DNA of 42,626 bases from Deltaproteobacteria bacterium GWF2_42_12 (GCA_001797665.1 MGQA01000110.1:44351-86976); one strand, 5' to 3'. Positions 10,143-19,765 are shown, counted from the first letter of the stretch. Translations and numbers: made by a program. Notes: generated by a model not told the origin, from the letters alone.

Positions 10143-11026
10143 TGTCTTTCAGGAGAAGGCCAAGGAATGTTAAAAGAAGAGAGCCTCTTATTCAGAGAAT
10201 GGGTAGGCGTATAAAATTCGGCGATATCTTGAGGGCCCTCAAGGTGGGAATATCGCTTATATCAATTGTTCTTATTGTATATGGCGTGTGGCATATATAT
10301 AACGAGCTTTTAGCAAGCTCGTATTTAAAGATAAAAGAAGTCAAGGTGGTCGGCAATATAAAGCTTTCTCGGTCAGAGGCGCTTGAGCTATCAGGTATTG
10401 CTGTTGGCGATAATATCTTGGCAATAGATTCAGGGGATATTAAAGACAATATTAAGGCAAATCCATGGATAGCTGATGTTCGAGTTAAAAGGAACTTTCC
10501 AGATAGGATAAGTATAGAAATACAGGAAAGGAAACCAGTTGCATTTATTAATCTTGATGGTCTTTATTATGTGGATGAAACAGGAATCATATTTAAGAAG
10601 GCGTCTCTTGGTGAAGATGTTGATCTTCCGGTGATAACAGGCTTGACAAGAGAGGATATTGAAGAACAAGGGGCTGCGTCTGAGCTTGCCATAAAGGCTG
10701 TAAACCTTTTGCATATTTTGGCAGAGAATACAGCGCTCGAGCTTGAAAATCTGTCTGAGATAAATGTTGATAGGACATATGGATTGACGCTATATACAAT
10801 GAGGGAAGGCACAAAGATTGAATTTGGAGGCGACGGTTTCAAAGAAAAACTTGATATCCTTGATAAGATAATAAAGTCGAGAAATGGATTTGCAGGTTTG
10901 GAATTTATAGCCCTGAACTATAATAGGGGTGTGGTTGTAAAATTGAATCCTTCTGAAACCTCTGCAACTCACAAGATTGATGTCAAGGCTAAGAATAGAA
11001 AGAATAAGGCCTCAACTTCAATCTGA
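10142..11026 (+). CDS. ftsQ: Cell division protein FtsQ (POTRA domain)
   Basis: Single TM then YLKIKEVKVVGNIKLSRSEAL...NPWIADVRVKRNFPDRISIEIQERKPVAFI; between ddl and ftsA. Confidence 0.9.
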   Translation: MSFRRRPRNVKRREPLIQRMGRRIKFGDILRALKVGISLISIVLIVYGVWHIYNELLASSYLKIKEVKVVGNIKLSRSEALELSGIAVGDNILAIDSGDIKDNIKANPWIADVRVKRNFPDRISIEIQERKPVAFINLDGLYYVDETGIIFKKASLGEDVDLPVITGLTREDIEEQGAASELAIKAVNLLHILAENTALELENLSEINVDRTYGLTLYTMREGTKIEFGGDGFKEKLDILDKIIKSRNGFAGLEFIALNYNRGVVVKLNPSETSATHKIDVKAKNRKNKASTSI

Positions 11027-11045
11027 GTATTAACGGGAGAATAAT

Positions 11046-12272
11046 ATGGCAAGAAAAGACAATATTGTTGTTGGCCTTGATATAGGGACAACAAAGATAT
11101 GCGCCATTGTAGGAGAGATAAAATCAGAGGGCATGGAGATTATAGGCATAGGCACTCAACCCTCTAAAGGTTTAAGAAAAGGCGTTGTCGTTAATATAGA
11201 TGCTACGGTTCAGTCTATAAAAAAGGCTATAGAAGAGGCAGAGCTTATGGCAGGATGCGAAATAAATATGGCCTATGTAGGGATTGCAGGTGGACATATA
11301 AAAGGGTTTAACAGCCACGGTGTAATCGCTGTCAAGGATAGAGAGATAACGAAGGCCGACATTGCGAGGGTCATAGAGGCTGCGCAAGCTATAACAATTC
11401 CTACCGATAGAGAGGTTATACATGTTATACCGCAGGAGTATATCTTAGATGAGCAAGACGGCATTCAGGAACCGCTTGGCATGACCGGTGTCAGGTTGGA
11501 GGCAAGGGTGCATATAGTTACAGCAGCCGTTACATCAGCTCAAAATATTATAAAGAGTGTGAATAAGGCAGGCCTTAACGTAGCTGATGTTGTTCTTCAA
11601 CAGATAGCGAGCAGCGAGGCTGTGCTCGGACAGGATGAAAAAGATATTGGTGTAGCTCTGGTTGATATTGGCGGCGGAACCACTGACATAGCTATATATC
11701 ATGGCGGCACTATAAAACATACTGCTGTAATTTCAATAGGCGGGAACCAGGTTACCGGCGATATTTCAGTGGGTATAAGAACGCCATCTGAAGAAGCGGA
11801 AAAGATAAAGAAAAAATATGGCTGTTGTATGACATCAATGATAGATAAAAATGAAACAATAGAAGTGCCTGGTGTGGGAGGAAGAAAATCGAGGATTATT
11901 TCCAGGCAAATCCTTGGAGAGATTATTGAACCAAGGATAGATGAGCTTTTTCAACTGGTAAATCAGGAAATAGTTAGGGCAGGTTGCGATAATATTATAG
12001 CATCAGGCATAGTGCTTACAGGCGGTACAGCCAGCATGGAGGGAATTGTTGAGCTTGGTGAACAGGTCTTTAATCTTCCTGTCAGGAGGGGATTGCCGTC
12101 AGGCATAGGCGGTCTTGTTGATGTTGTAAAAAGCCCTATGTATTCCACAGGGGTGGGACTGGTCTTATATGCCAGGAAGCATGCTGCAACAGCAATGTTT
12201 GAAAGGGGGGATCGGCAAACATTTAATAAGCTCTTTGACAGGATGAAAGGGTGGATAAAGGAATTCTTCTAA
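11046..12272 (+). CDS. ftsA: Cell division protein FtsA
   Basis: VGLDIGTTKICAIVGE, VDIGGGTTDIAIY, LTGGTASMEGI. Confidence 0.95.
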   Translation: MARKDNIVVGLDIGTTKICAIVGEIKSEGMEIIGIGTQPSKGLRKGVVVNIDATVQSIKKAIEEAELMAGCEINMAYVGIAGGHIKGFNSHGVIAVKDREITKADIARVIEAAQAITIPTDREVIHVIPQEYILDEQDGIQEPLGMTGVRLEARVHIVTAAVTSAQNIIKSVNKAGLNVADVVLQQIASSEAVLGQDEKDIGVALVDIGGGTTDIAIYHGGTIKHTAVISIGGNQVTGDISVGIRTPSEEAEKIKKKYGCCMTSMIDKNETIEVPGVGGRKSRIISRQILGEIIEPRIDELFQLVNQEIVRAGCDNIIASGIVLTGGTASMEGIVELGEQVFNLPVRRGLPSGIGGLVDVVKSPMYSTGVGLVLYARKHAATAMFERGDRQTFNKLFDRMKGWIKEFF

Positions 12273-12273
12273 C

Positions 12274-12364
12274 AACGATTACACAGATTACAAGAGCAGA
12301 TTACACCGATTTAAGCTGGATATTTTAATCTGTGTAATCGTTTTACAAAATCTGTCTAATCAAT
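12274..12364. repeat. Foldback word array (GATTACACAGATTA), ftsA-ftsZ gap
   Basis: aacgattacacagattacaagagcagattacac ... taatctgtgtaatcgttttacaaaatctgtctaatc. Confidence 0.75.
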
Positions 12365-12381
12365 TTTAAAAGGAGGTTTCT

Positions 12382-13551
12382 ATGTTTGAATTAGATGAAA
12401 GCATCAATAAAGGGGCAAAGATAAAGGTTGTCGGTGTTGGCGGATGCGGCACAAATGCTGTCAATACAATGATAGAAGCCAAGCTTGAGGGTGTGGAGTT
12501 TGTAGTCGCCAACACAGATTGTCAGGCGCTTGGCGTGTCGAAGGCATCCCTCAAGATCCAAATGGGAGAAAATCTCACAAAAGGCCTCGGCGCAGGCGCG
12601 AATCCTGAGATAGGGAGAAATTCAGCAATAGAAAGCAGAGAGGCTATTAGGGATGCTCTTCAGGGGGCTGATATGGTCTTTATTACCGCAGGCATGGGCG
12701 GAGGCACAGGCACAGGAGGAGCTCCTATTGTAGCAGAGATAGCCAAAGAGGTTGGCGCCCTGACCGTTGCTGTGGTGACAAAGCCATTTGTTTTTGAGGC
12801 AAAGAAAAAGATGAAACAGGCAGAGGAAGGACTAAAGGCGCTCAAGGGTGTCGTAGATACGGTAATAACAATCCCGAATCAGAGACTCCTTTCCATTGCA
12901 AGCAAAACAACATCCCTTACCGATGCATTTAAGAAGGCAAATGAGATATTGCATCAGGCAGTCAAAGGTATATCGGATATTATAACCACTCCTGGGCTTG
13001 TAAATGTGGATTTTGCTGATGTGAGAACGATTATGAGTGAAATGGGGCTTGCGCTCATGGGTTCTGGCGTTGCCAGCGGAGAAAACAGGGCTGTAGAGGC
13101 TGCAAAGAAGGCCATATCCAGCCCTCTTTTGGAAGATATTTCCATTCATGGCGCAAAGGGAGTGCTTATAAATATTACCGGCGCATCGGATATGACACTC
13201 CATGAGGTTAATGAAGCATCTATGCTTATCCAGGAGGAGGCTCATGAGGATGCACACATCATCTTTGGCGCTGTTGTTGATGACAAAATAGGTGAAGAGG
13301 TGAGGGTCACTGTCATTGCTACTGGATTCGGTAAAGAAGAGAGCAGGAGATTGACGGCAGTGGGCAGGAATATTGCGCCAGCAGTCGTTATCGGAGACCT
13401 GGATATTCCGACTATTGTAAGAAAGGAAAAAGAAAAGAAATCAGAGGTGGGTCCAGCAGAGGTTCAAAGACTCAAACCCCTCGGCGGATTTAATGCCATG
13501 GATGAGGATGCCTTTGATACGCCGACGTTTTTGAGGAAGCAGGCTGACTGA
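12382..13551 (+). CDS. ftsZ: Cell division GTPase FtsZ
   Basis: [36 protein letters not shown]-terminal [24 protein letters not shown] upstream. Confidence 0.97.
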   Translation: MFELDESINKGAKIKVVGVGGCGTNAVNTMIEAKLEGVEFVVANTDCQALGVSKASLKIQMGENLTKGLGAGANPEIGRNSAIESREAIRDALQGADMVFITAGMGGGTGTGGAPIVAEIAKEVGALTVAVVTKPFVFEAKKKMKQAEEGLKALKGVVDTVITIPNQRLLSIASKTTSLTDAFKKANEILHQAVKGISDIITTPGLVNVDFADVRTIMSEMGLALMGSGVASGENRAVEAAKKAISSPLLEDISIHGAKGVLINITGASDMTLHEVNEASMLIQEEAHEDAHIIFGAVVDDKIGEEVRVTVIATGFGKEESRRLTAVGRNIAPAVVIGDLDIPTIVRKEKEKKSEVGPAEVQRLKPLGGFNAMDEDAFDTPTFLRKQAD

Positions 13552-13683
13552 GTAGTTCATAATGAAAAACATCCGACCTACTTAGTGGCTGCTCCCTGTG
13601 TTGTCGCTGCACTGCTCGCATACCTAAATGTAGTTGCCGATTTATCGGTGTTTTTTAATACGCCCATAAATGGGCAAACTACT
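13551..13683. repeat. Structured intergenic element: outer inverted repeat AGTAGTT/AACTACT with inner hairpins CCGAT-TT-ATCGG and GCCCAT-AA-ATGGGC
   Basis: Arms at 13551-13557/13677-13683; inner palindromes 13637-13648 and 13662-13675. Confidence 0.55.
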
Positions 13684-14025
13684 TTGGAATATATTTGAAC
13701 ATGAATTCATTAAGGCAATCTGAATTTGATATTACAGTTGCATCACACCTTCACTCAAACCCTCCATGGGAATATTTTGTATGGTTTTGTTTATCTTTGA
13801 TAATCCTATCCACCAAACTGCCATCTCAAAAATCCTTGACCCCAAAGTAGACACTGATTTTTTACGGCTTGACAAGATAATAGAAAGAGCTAATATACAC
13901 GACTAAAGGAAGATTTTTGCCAAAATTAGCATATCCGTATTGCGCCTATCCCGCCGAATTGGAAGTATATATGCAATGCGGATACGAAGTAGTGATCTGC
14001 TCATTGCGGGTAAGGAAGAATTAAA

Positions 14026-14727
14026 ATGGAAATGATAAAAAATACAGATATATTTGAACCGAATCTTAAATATCCCGAAGATTTCATTAATAAGATAGTC
14101 TGCGGCGATTGTTTAGAATTAATAAAATTAATTCCAGATAATTCCATAGATGCTGTCCTTACTGATCCACCTTACGGATTAAACAAAAATGGTGTCCGAA
14201 ACGATGCTGATTTAAGTCTTTTTTATAATGTTATGCCAGAATGCGATAGGGTCTTAAAAAGTGATAGTTTCTTTATTACATTTTTTAGCACAAAGTTTTT
14301 GCCTCTGTTGTTTAAGGATAACCCATTCAATTATTTTTGGCAAATTGTTTTATATTGTCCTGAGGGGAGGGTCAAATCTCCTATAGGACATACCAAGTAT
14401 ATGTCTTGTTTTATCTTTAAGAAGGGAAATCCTAAAATTATTCGCTGGAACAAAGATATATTTATTGATACCCCAGGAAAAATGGTTGAACCTGATGAAG
14501 GATATATAGACCACCCAACTCCAAAGCCTAAACACTTTATAAAGGAAATCTTAAAAATGTTCACAAAAGAAAATGACTTAATTTTAGACCCTTTTCTTGG
14601 AAGTGGAAGCACTGCTAAGGCGTGCCTTCAACATAATAGAAAATTCATTGGGTTTGAAATTGAAGAGAAATATTGCAAAATTGCTCTTGAAAGAGTGAAG
14701 GGAGGATTAAAACCAGACATTGAATAA
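14026..14727 (+). CDS. DNA methyltransferase, probably beta-class N6-adenine/N4-cytosine
   Basis: CGDCLELIKLIPDNSIDAVLTDPPYGLN (DPPY) precedes DPFLGSGSTAKAC (motif I), the beta-class motif order. Confidence 0.9.
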   Translation: MEMIKNTDIFEPNLKYPEDFINKIVCGDCLELIKLIPDNSIDAVLTDPPYGLNKNGVRNDADLSLFYNVMPECDRVLKSDSFFITFFSTKFLPLLFKDNPFNYFWQIVLYCPEGRVKSPIGHTKYMSCFIFKKGNPKIIRWNKDIFIDTPGKMVEPDEGYIDHPTPKPKHFIKEILKMFTKENDLILDPFLGSGSTAKACLQHNRKFIGFEIEEKYCKIALERVKGGLKPDIE

Positions 14728-14794
14728 GAATTATTATTCGGGAAAGTTGTTATAATAAAATCTGGAAATATTAGTTTAATATCAGGAGATAAAA

Positions 14795-15544
14795 ATGGAA
14801 TATACTATTAAAGAAAATAATATTTTATTGACCATACCCGCCACTAATGCCGGTAAATTCAGATTTAAGAAAAGAAAAAATAGATTAGATTTTGGTGAAA
14901 CCTTCTCAACAAGAGAATGTCCTTTTGACGATCAAACATACTTAGAATGGCAAATAGGTTATGATGTTCCTATAAAGGACGTTGAAGAAGGCAAAAAAGG
15001 AACAAAATTAACAAGCAAACATTTTATTGGAAGTAACGGAAAAACAAAGTATCCTTATGAATTATCAGAAATATTTTATAAGGCTATGGAATTAGAATTT
15101 ATCTCCATAGAAGAAGTAAAAAACCTACTCAAAGAAATACGTGGCTATAAAAGTTTTATAGACGAGAAAGCCATAACCGTTGAACACCATTCACGGCTTA
15201 CTATAAACGGAATAAATTTTGAAGAAACAAGTATTAAGCTACCGACACTTTTTATGATTGAAACTTTGGACGATACGCAGATAGAGGTGTCTATTCAAAA
15301 GCAACAATATGCCTCTGGCGTTCAGCCGATGGTTTATTTTTGCATACCCTTTAAGGCATTTAAGAATTCATCAGAGATTCACGGCAAGTCATCAGTCTCT
15401 GGCGATAAACTCGTTTATGTTATTAACAAAAGCAATGTTTTAAATATTGCATGTATGATGAAAGTATTCGGTATGGCGTCTAAACGACACAATCATGATG
15501 TAGTAGAAATTCTTATAGTGCTTCTTGAAATTATTAGTAGGTGA
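14795..15544 (+). CDS. Protein of unknown function; candidate restriction/defense partner of adjacent MTase
   Basis: 249 aa ORF, TCAGGAG-like SD, stop overlaps the next gene's start region; no family recognised by eye. Confidence 0.6.
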   Translation: MEYTIKENNILLTIPATNAGKFRFKKRKNRLDFGETFSTRECPFDDQTYLEWQIGYDVPIKDVEEGKKGTKLTSKHFIGSNGKTKYPYELSEIFYKAMELEFISIEEVKNLLKEIRGYKSFIDEKAITVEHHSRLTINGINFEETSIKLPTLFMIETLDDTQIEVSIQKQQYASGVQPMVYFCIPFKAFKNSSEIHGKSSVSGDKLVYVINKSNVLNIACMMKVFGMASKRHNHDVVEILIVLLEIISR

Positions 15545-15549
15545 TTATT

Positions 15550-16728
15550 ATGCAAGTGAACTTAGCGGAACATTTACCGAAGAATGAAAGAATCCAATTA
15601 GGCAGTTATTATACTCCTGAACGACTTGTTCATAGGGTCTATGATTTCATTCAGCCTTATGTAGATAACAAGAAAAAGAAGGTCGTAATATTCGATAGTG
15701 CAGGGGGCTGTGGGGCATTTTTATTCGGCATCAAACAGTGTGATTATCGGATAGCAGATCGTGATTTAAACGCCTGTAGATTCCTCAAACAACATTTTAA
15801 TCAACAGAATGTTTTTCATACAAATTCTTTGATAGAAGTCAACAGAGCAAAATATTTTATTTCTCCTTCTGCGTTTTTAATCATGATAGGCAATCCGCCA
15901 TACAATGATACAACATCAGAATTTAAAAATGGCGAGAAAGGGCAAAATATATGCGATGAAGATTTATACGATAGAGATTTAGGTATCTCATTTTTAAAGT
16001 CGTATCATAAACTTAATGCTGATGTCGTTTGTGTATTACATCCTTTATCATACTTAATAAAAGAAGCTAATTTCAAGAGATTATGTGATTTTAAAGATAA
16101 CTACAAGTTAATCAAAGGAGAAATATTTTCCAGTGCTTTATTCCATGGAACAGGAACAGTGAAATTTCCAATATTGGTAGCTCTTTATGAAAAAACTCTT
16201 TCAGGTATGACATTTGATTATATTAGAAAGTTTCAATTTGATGTATTAGATAGTAGCAGGGAATTTATTTTATCAGAATATAAAACAACGGATGGCTATA
16301 TCGACAAATATCCACCTCGCAAGAACGATATAAAGGAGTCACCTATAGGGCTTTATTATTATACCTTTAGAGATTTTAATTCTTTAAAAAAGAACACCTC
16401 GTTTATGTTAATAAAACATCCTAACAGCATTGTTGTAACTTTAGAAAATTTTTATAAGTATGCGTATCTTTATTCGCTAAAAAGTTTATTTAATCCCGAG
16501 GATGCATGGCTGTATGGTAATTTATCTCCTCTTGTTGATATGAAAGAAGTGGAGCGAGATAAAGAGCTTTATGTTTCCTATGCGATTAAAACTAATCGTA
16601 TTTTTAGAGAGATTAAAAATTCCATTCCTGAGAAGATTGCAAAATTTTATAATGTCAAAATAGACAATGTTAATGATGTTGACCGGGTTGAAAAAATAAT
16701 TAAAAATAGATTGGGTAAGCTGGTTTAA
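15550..16728 (+). CDS. N6-adenine DNA methyltransferase (NPPY type, type I/II-like)
   Basis: QLGSYYTPERLVHRVYDFI, DSAGGCGAFLFG, MIGNPPYND. Confidence 0.85.
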   Translation: MQVNLAEHLPKNERIQLGSYYTPERLVHRVYDFIQPYVDNKKKKVVIFDSAGGCGAFLFGIKQCDYRIADRDLNACRFLKQHFNQQNVFHTNSLIEVNRAKYFISPSAFLIMIGNPPYNDTTSEFKNGEKGQNICDEDLYDRDLGISFLKSYHKLNADVVCVLHPLSYLIKEANFKRLCDFKDNYKLIKGEIFSSALFHGTGTVKFPILVALYEKTLSGMTFDYIRKFQFDVLDSSREFILSEYKTTDGYIDKYPPRKNDIKESPIGLYYYTFRDFNSLKKNTSFMLIKHPNSIVVTLENFYKYAYLYSLKSLFNPEDAWLYGNLSPLVDMKEVERDKELYVSYAIKTNRIFREIKNSIPEKIAKFYNVKIDNVNDVDRVEKIIKNRLGKLV

Positions 16729-16732
16729 AAAA

Positions 16733-17293
16733 ATGGCTAATATCACAACGGAATTATCGGATAATAATACTGTTAGGATCACCTTTGCCGGTAGGCAGGC
16801 AAGACATCTTCGATTGACAGATTCATGGACAGATTGGATGTTGGCTATGGATGATTTTAGGGATTTAATAATTCCCCTATCCGGAGTGGATGTGAACTTC
16901 ATTATAACAGAGTTGCTCAATAATTCAAACAGGTTGCAGTTTGTTAATACAGCTAGTGGGCAGGAATATAACTTAAATAATGACAAAAAGATTGTAAGAC
17001 GATTAGGGGCTGGGAATACCAGAAACGAATATCAAAGCGTAGCACTATTTATCAGAAACGATACGCAGAGATGGACGCCAGAGCCAATTGAAATAGGAAG
17101 AGATGAGATTTTATATTTAATTAGAGCGATGATTACTTTAGATTGCCCAGCTAATTACTGTATTGCTGACTCTTTAAGAAATTTACAATATTTATTGTCA
17201 ATATTGTGGGTAAAAAAGGCAAACCCAAGGCTTCTGCAAGGTATAAGAAAACCCAAGGCTAGTGAAATTTTTAGAATTAGTCTTGTAAAATAA
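16733..17293 (+). CDS. Protein of unknown function, co-operonic with the NPPY methyltransferase
   Basis: 186 aa ORF starting 4 nt after MTase stop; no family recognised. Confidence 0.55.
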   Translation: MANITTELSDNNTVRITFAGRQARHLRLTDSWTDWMLAMDDFRDLIIPLSGVDVNFIITELLNNSNRLQFVNTASGQEYNLNNDKKIVRRLGAGNTRNEYQSVALFIRNDTQRWTPEPIEIGRDEILYLIRAMITLDCPANYCIADSLRNLQYLLSILWVKKANPRLLQGIRKPKASEIFRISLVK

Positions 17294-17509
17294 TGTACAG
17301 ATTAATGCCATGCTTGCAACAAATAGGGGGTCAAACCTTCAAAATTCATTTTTAGAAAAGAACTGCCCGCAACTGGCAGATAACAGAGTGCTTGAGGTTA
17401 GCACCCAAAGGTTTTGCCCTTCTCAAATACTCAAACCATTATCGAGGCTATAACCGCTTGTTAGAATCATCACAAATATGCTATAGTTTCATCAAAGGAG
17501 GTGGTGCAA

Positions 17510-17698
17510 ATGTTAGGAGTAAAACAAGAAGTTATAAAGATGATTCAGTTTCTTCCAAATGAAGTTACCATTGACGATATTATGGCAGAGTTATACTTTA
17601 AATCGCAGGTTGATGCGGGCCTGAAGGAGCTTGATGAGGGGAAAGGCATACCTCATGAAGAAGTTGAAAAGCGGATGTCTAAATGGCTCTCAAAATAA
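17510..17698 (+). CDS. Small RelB/ParD-like antitoxin component
   Basis: SD GGAGGTGG; MLGVKQEVIKMIQFLPNEVTIDDIMAELYFKSQVDAGLKELDEGKGIPHEEVEKRMSKWLSK, typical of RelE/ParE partner antitoxins. Confidence 0.7.
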   Translation: MLGVKQEVIKMIQFLPNEVTIDDIMAELYFKSQVDAGLKELDEGKGIPHEEVEKRMSKWLSK

Positions 17699-17766
17699 AG
17701 TGGTCCCCATTTCTCTGTATCCTCCAATATATCTTCTTTACCAATAATTCCAAAAATTATATATAA
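17683..17766 (+). pseudogene. Truncated RelE/ParE-type toxin start
   Basis: Overlapping ATG reads MALKIKWSP (ParE-like start) then diverges to FLCILQYIFFTNNSKNYI*. Confidence 0.5.
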
Positions 17767-17774
17767 TAACCTCT

Positions 17775-17918
17775 ATGAGCTTGTTGAAAAACTCAACAAT
17801 CTCTGATTGCACAGGTAAAAGACAAGATTGCACAGATTAAAACTCCTTGAAATATCTGTGTAATCATTTTTTCTAATCTGTGTAATCAAGGCGGTTGAAG
17901 ATTTTTTCAACAGCCTTA
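17775..17918. repeat. Foldback element: TTGTTGAAAAA.../...TTTTTCAACAG ends around GATTGCACAGATTA words
   Basis: Outer inverted repeat and inner direct/inverted copies of (GATTACACAGAT)-like words; related to 12274-12364. Confidence 0.65.
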
Positions 17919-17937
17919 TACAGTAAGGAGGTCTCTT

Positions 17938-19656
17938 ATTTCCTGGTATCTTAAAAAAAAGGCAAAAGAACTTCTTTCAAAGGAGAAGGGTACCGTTTAT
18001 AAGGAATGGGGCGGCAAAATAAGTGTCTGTCTTGTCTATCCAAACTCATACTTCCTGGGTATGAGTAATCTTGGTTTTCAGTCCATTTACCATCTCTTGA
18101 ATAGCCTTGATTATGTTGTGTGCGAGAGGGCATTTCTGCCTGACGACAAAGATATAGCAGAGTTTGAGAGAACCAACACCCATCTTTTTTCATTGGAATC
18201 CCAAAGAGCCATCACTGAATTTGACATTATTGCCTTTTCCATATCATTTGAAGAAGATTACCTGAGTATCCTTAAAATCTTTGACCTTGCCAGAATACCT
18301 TTTTTATCATCTGAAAGAAATAAAGCACAACCATTGATTATGGCAGGCGGTGTTGCTGTGTCTTTAAATCCTGAACCTATTGCAGATTTCTTTGACCTGT
18401 TTGCTATCGGCGAGGGCGAGGAGTTTGTCTCTGAGTTTTTAGATGCCTTTAGGACAGCGCGATATAAAACAAAACAAGAGCTTCTTGAGGCCCTCATTCT
18501 GGTTGAAGGTGTTTATATACCAAGCCTCTACAAGATTGTGTATCAGGGGAATTTTATAAAAGAGTTTACCCCTGTCAAAGGCTCTCCGGCGAAGGTAAAA
18601 AGCAGAAAAGTAAAAAAGCTTGATGCCTTTCCCGCGCCTTCTTCGCATATTCTTACAAGGGAAACAAATTTTAGCAACACCTATCTTGTTGAGGTAGAGC
18701 GGGGTTGCGGAAGGGGATGCAGGTTTTGCGCAGCAGGTTTTGTTTATCTGCCGCCGCGGGAAAGGGAGCTAAGCGGTTTAAAACAAGAGGTTTTAAAGGG
18801 GATGGGGCTGACCCAAAAGGTTGGCTTGGTGGGTGCGGCTGTGTCTGAATATTCAGACTTAAAGGCACTTTGCGGGACAGTGATAGAGAATGATGGGGAG
18901 CTTACGCTTTCTTCTATAAGACTTGATGTGCTGAACGAGGAAAATCTGCAACTCTTTAAAAATGGGGGCTATAAGACCATGACCATAGCGCCTGAGGCAG
19001 GCTCGGAGAGATTAAGGGATGTCATAAATAAAAGTTTTTCTGAAAGGGATATTATAGAAGCTATAAACCTCATATCAGCATCAGGCATACAAAAATTAAA
19101 ACTCTATTTTATTATAGGCCTTCCAACAGAGACCCTTGGTGATATAAATGCCATTACTGAGCTTACCTTACGGATAAAGTCTGCAATGCAAGGCGGGCTT
19201 ATTACACTAAGTATTAACCCATTTATACCAAAACCATTTACTCCTTTTCAGTGGCGCGGTTATGAAGATATAAAATCTTTAAAAAACAAACTGGATATAA
19301 TTAAAAATGGTCTGAGAAGCGAAAAGGGAATAAAAATATCTTGTTTATCTCCAAGGGAAGGTTATATTCAGACACTTCTGTCTGTGGGAGACAGGAGGGT
19401 GGGCAGGGTATTGGTTGCTGCACATGCAAAAGGCTGGAAGGCTGCGCTCAAAGAGACAGAGCCAAATGCAGATTTTTATGTGAATGGGCAAAAGGATTTT
19501 TCTGAAATACTTCCATGGGATTTTATAGACAATGGGATAAAAAAGGAATACCTATGGAAAGAATACCAGAGGGCATTGAATGCCCAGACAACACCGCCCT
19601 GTCCGCCTTTGGCGGATGGGAGAAAATGTGTTAGGTGTGGAGTGTGTGTTGCGTAA
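17938..19656 (+). CDS. B12-binding/radical SAM protein
   Basis: VERGCGRGCRFCAAGF (CxxxCxxC), APEAGSERLRDVINK, IGLPTET; upstream frame SWYLKKKAKELLSKEKGTVYKEWGGKISVCLVYPNSYFLGMSNLG extends the ORF-track start (18061) to a putative ATT start at 17938. Confidence 0.8.
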   Translation: MSWYLKKKAKELLSKEKGTVYKEWGGKISVCLVYPNSYFLGMSNLGFQSIYHLLNSLDYVVCERAFLPDDKDIAEFERTNTHLFSLESQRAITEFDIIAFSISFEEDYLSILKIFDLARIPFLSSERNKAQPLIMAGGVAVSLNPEPIADFFDLFAIGEGEEFVSEFLDAFRTARYKTKQELLEALILVEGVYIPSLYKIVYQGNFIKEFTPVKGSPAKVKSRKVKKLDAFPAPSSHILTRETNFSNTYLVEVERGCGRGCRFCAAGFVYLPPRERELSGLKQEVLKGMGLTQKVGLVGAAVSEYSDLKALCGTVIENDGELTLSSIRLDVLNEENLQLFKNGGYKTMTIAPEAGSERLRDVINKSFSERDIIEAINLISASGIQKLKLYFIIGLPTETLGDINAITELTLRIKSAMQGGLITLSINPFIPKPFTPFQWRGYEDIKSLKNKLDIIKNGLRSEKGIKISCLSPREGYIQTLLSVGDRRVGRVLVAAHAKGWKAALKETEPNADFYVNGQKDFSEILPWDFIDNGIKKEYLWKEYQRALNAQTTPPCPPLADGRKCVRCGVCVA

Positions 19657-19765
19657 TTACCGGCTATGGGCAATTAGCTATAGGTTATGGGTTTTACCCA
19701 TTGCCTCTTGCCTATCGCCTATTGCCTATCTCCGTAAAATAGTGATTGAAACCTCGCTATTTTAC

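Noticed and set aside
17300-17460. Short frame MLATNRGSNLQNSFLEKNCPQLADNRVLEVSTQRF...
   Set aside because: About 48 codons, no SD or recognisable family; kept only as possible mobile-element debris.
19741-19752. GTGATTGAAAC resembling a CRISPR repeat 3' end
   Set aside because: Single occurrence, no spacer-repeat periodicity; it is the loop of hairpin GTAAAATAG/CTATTTTAC.
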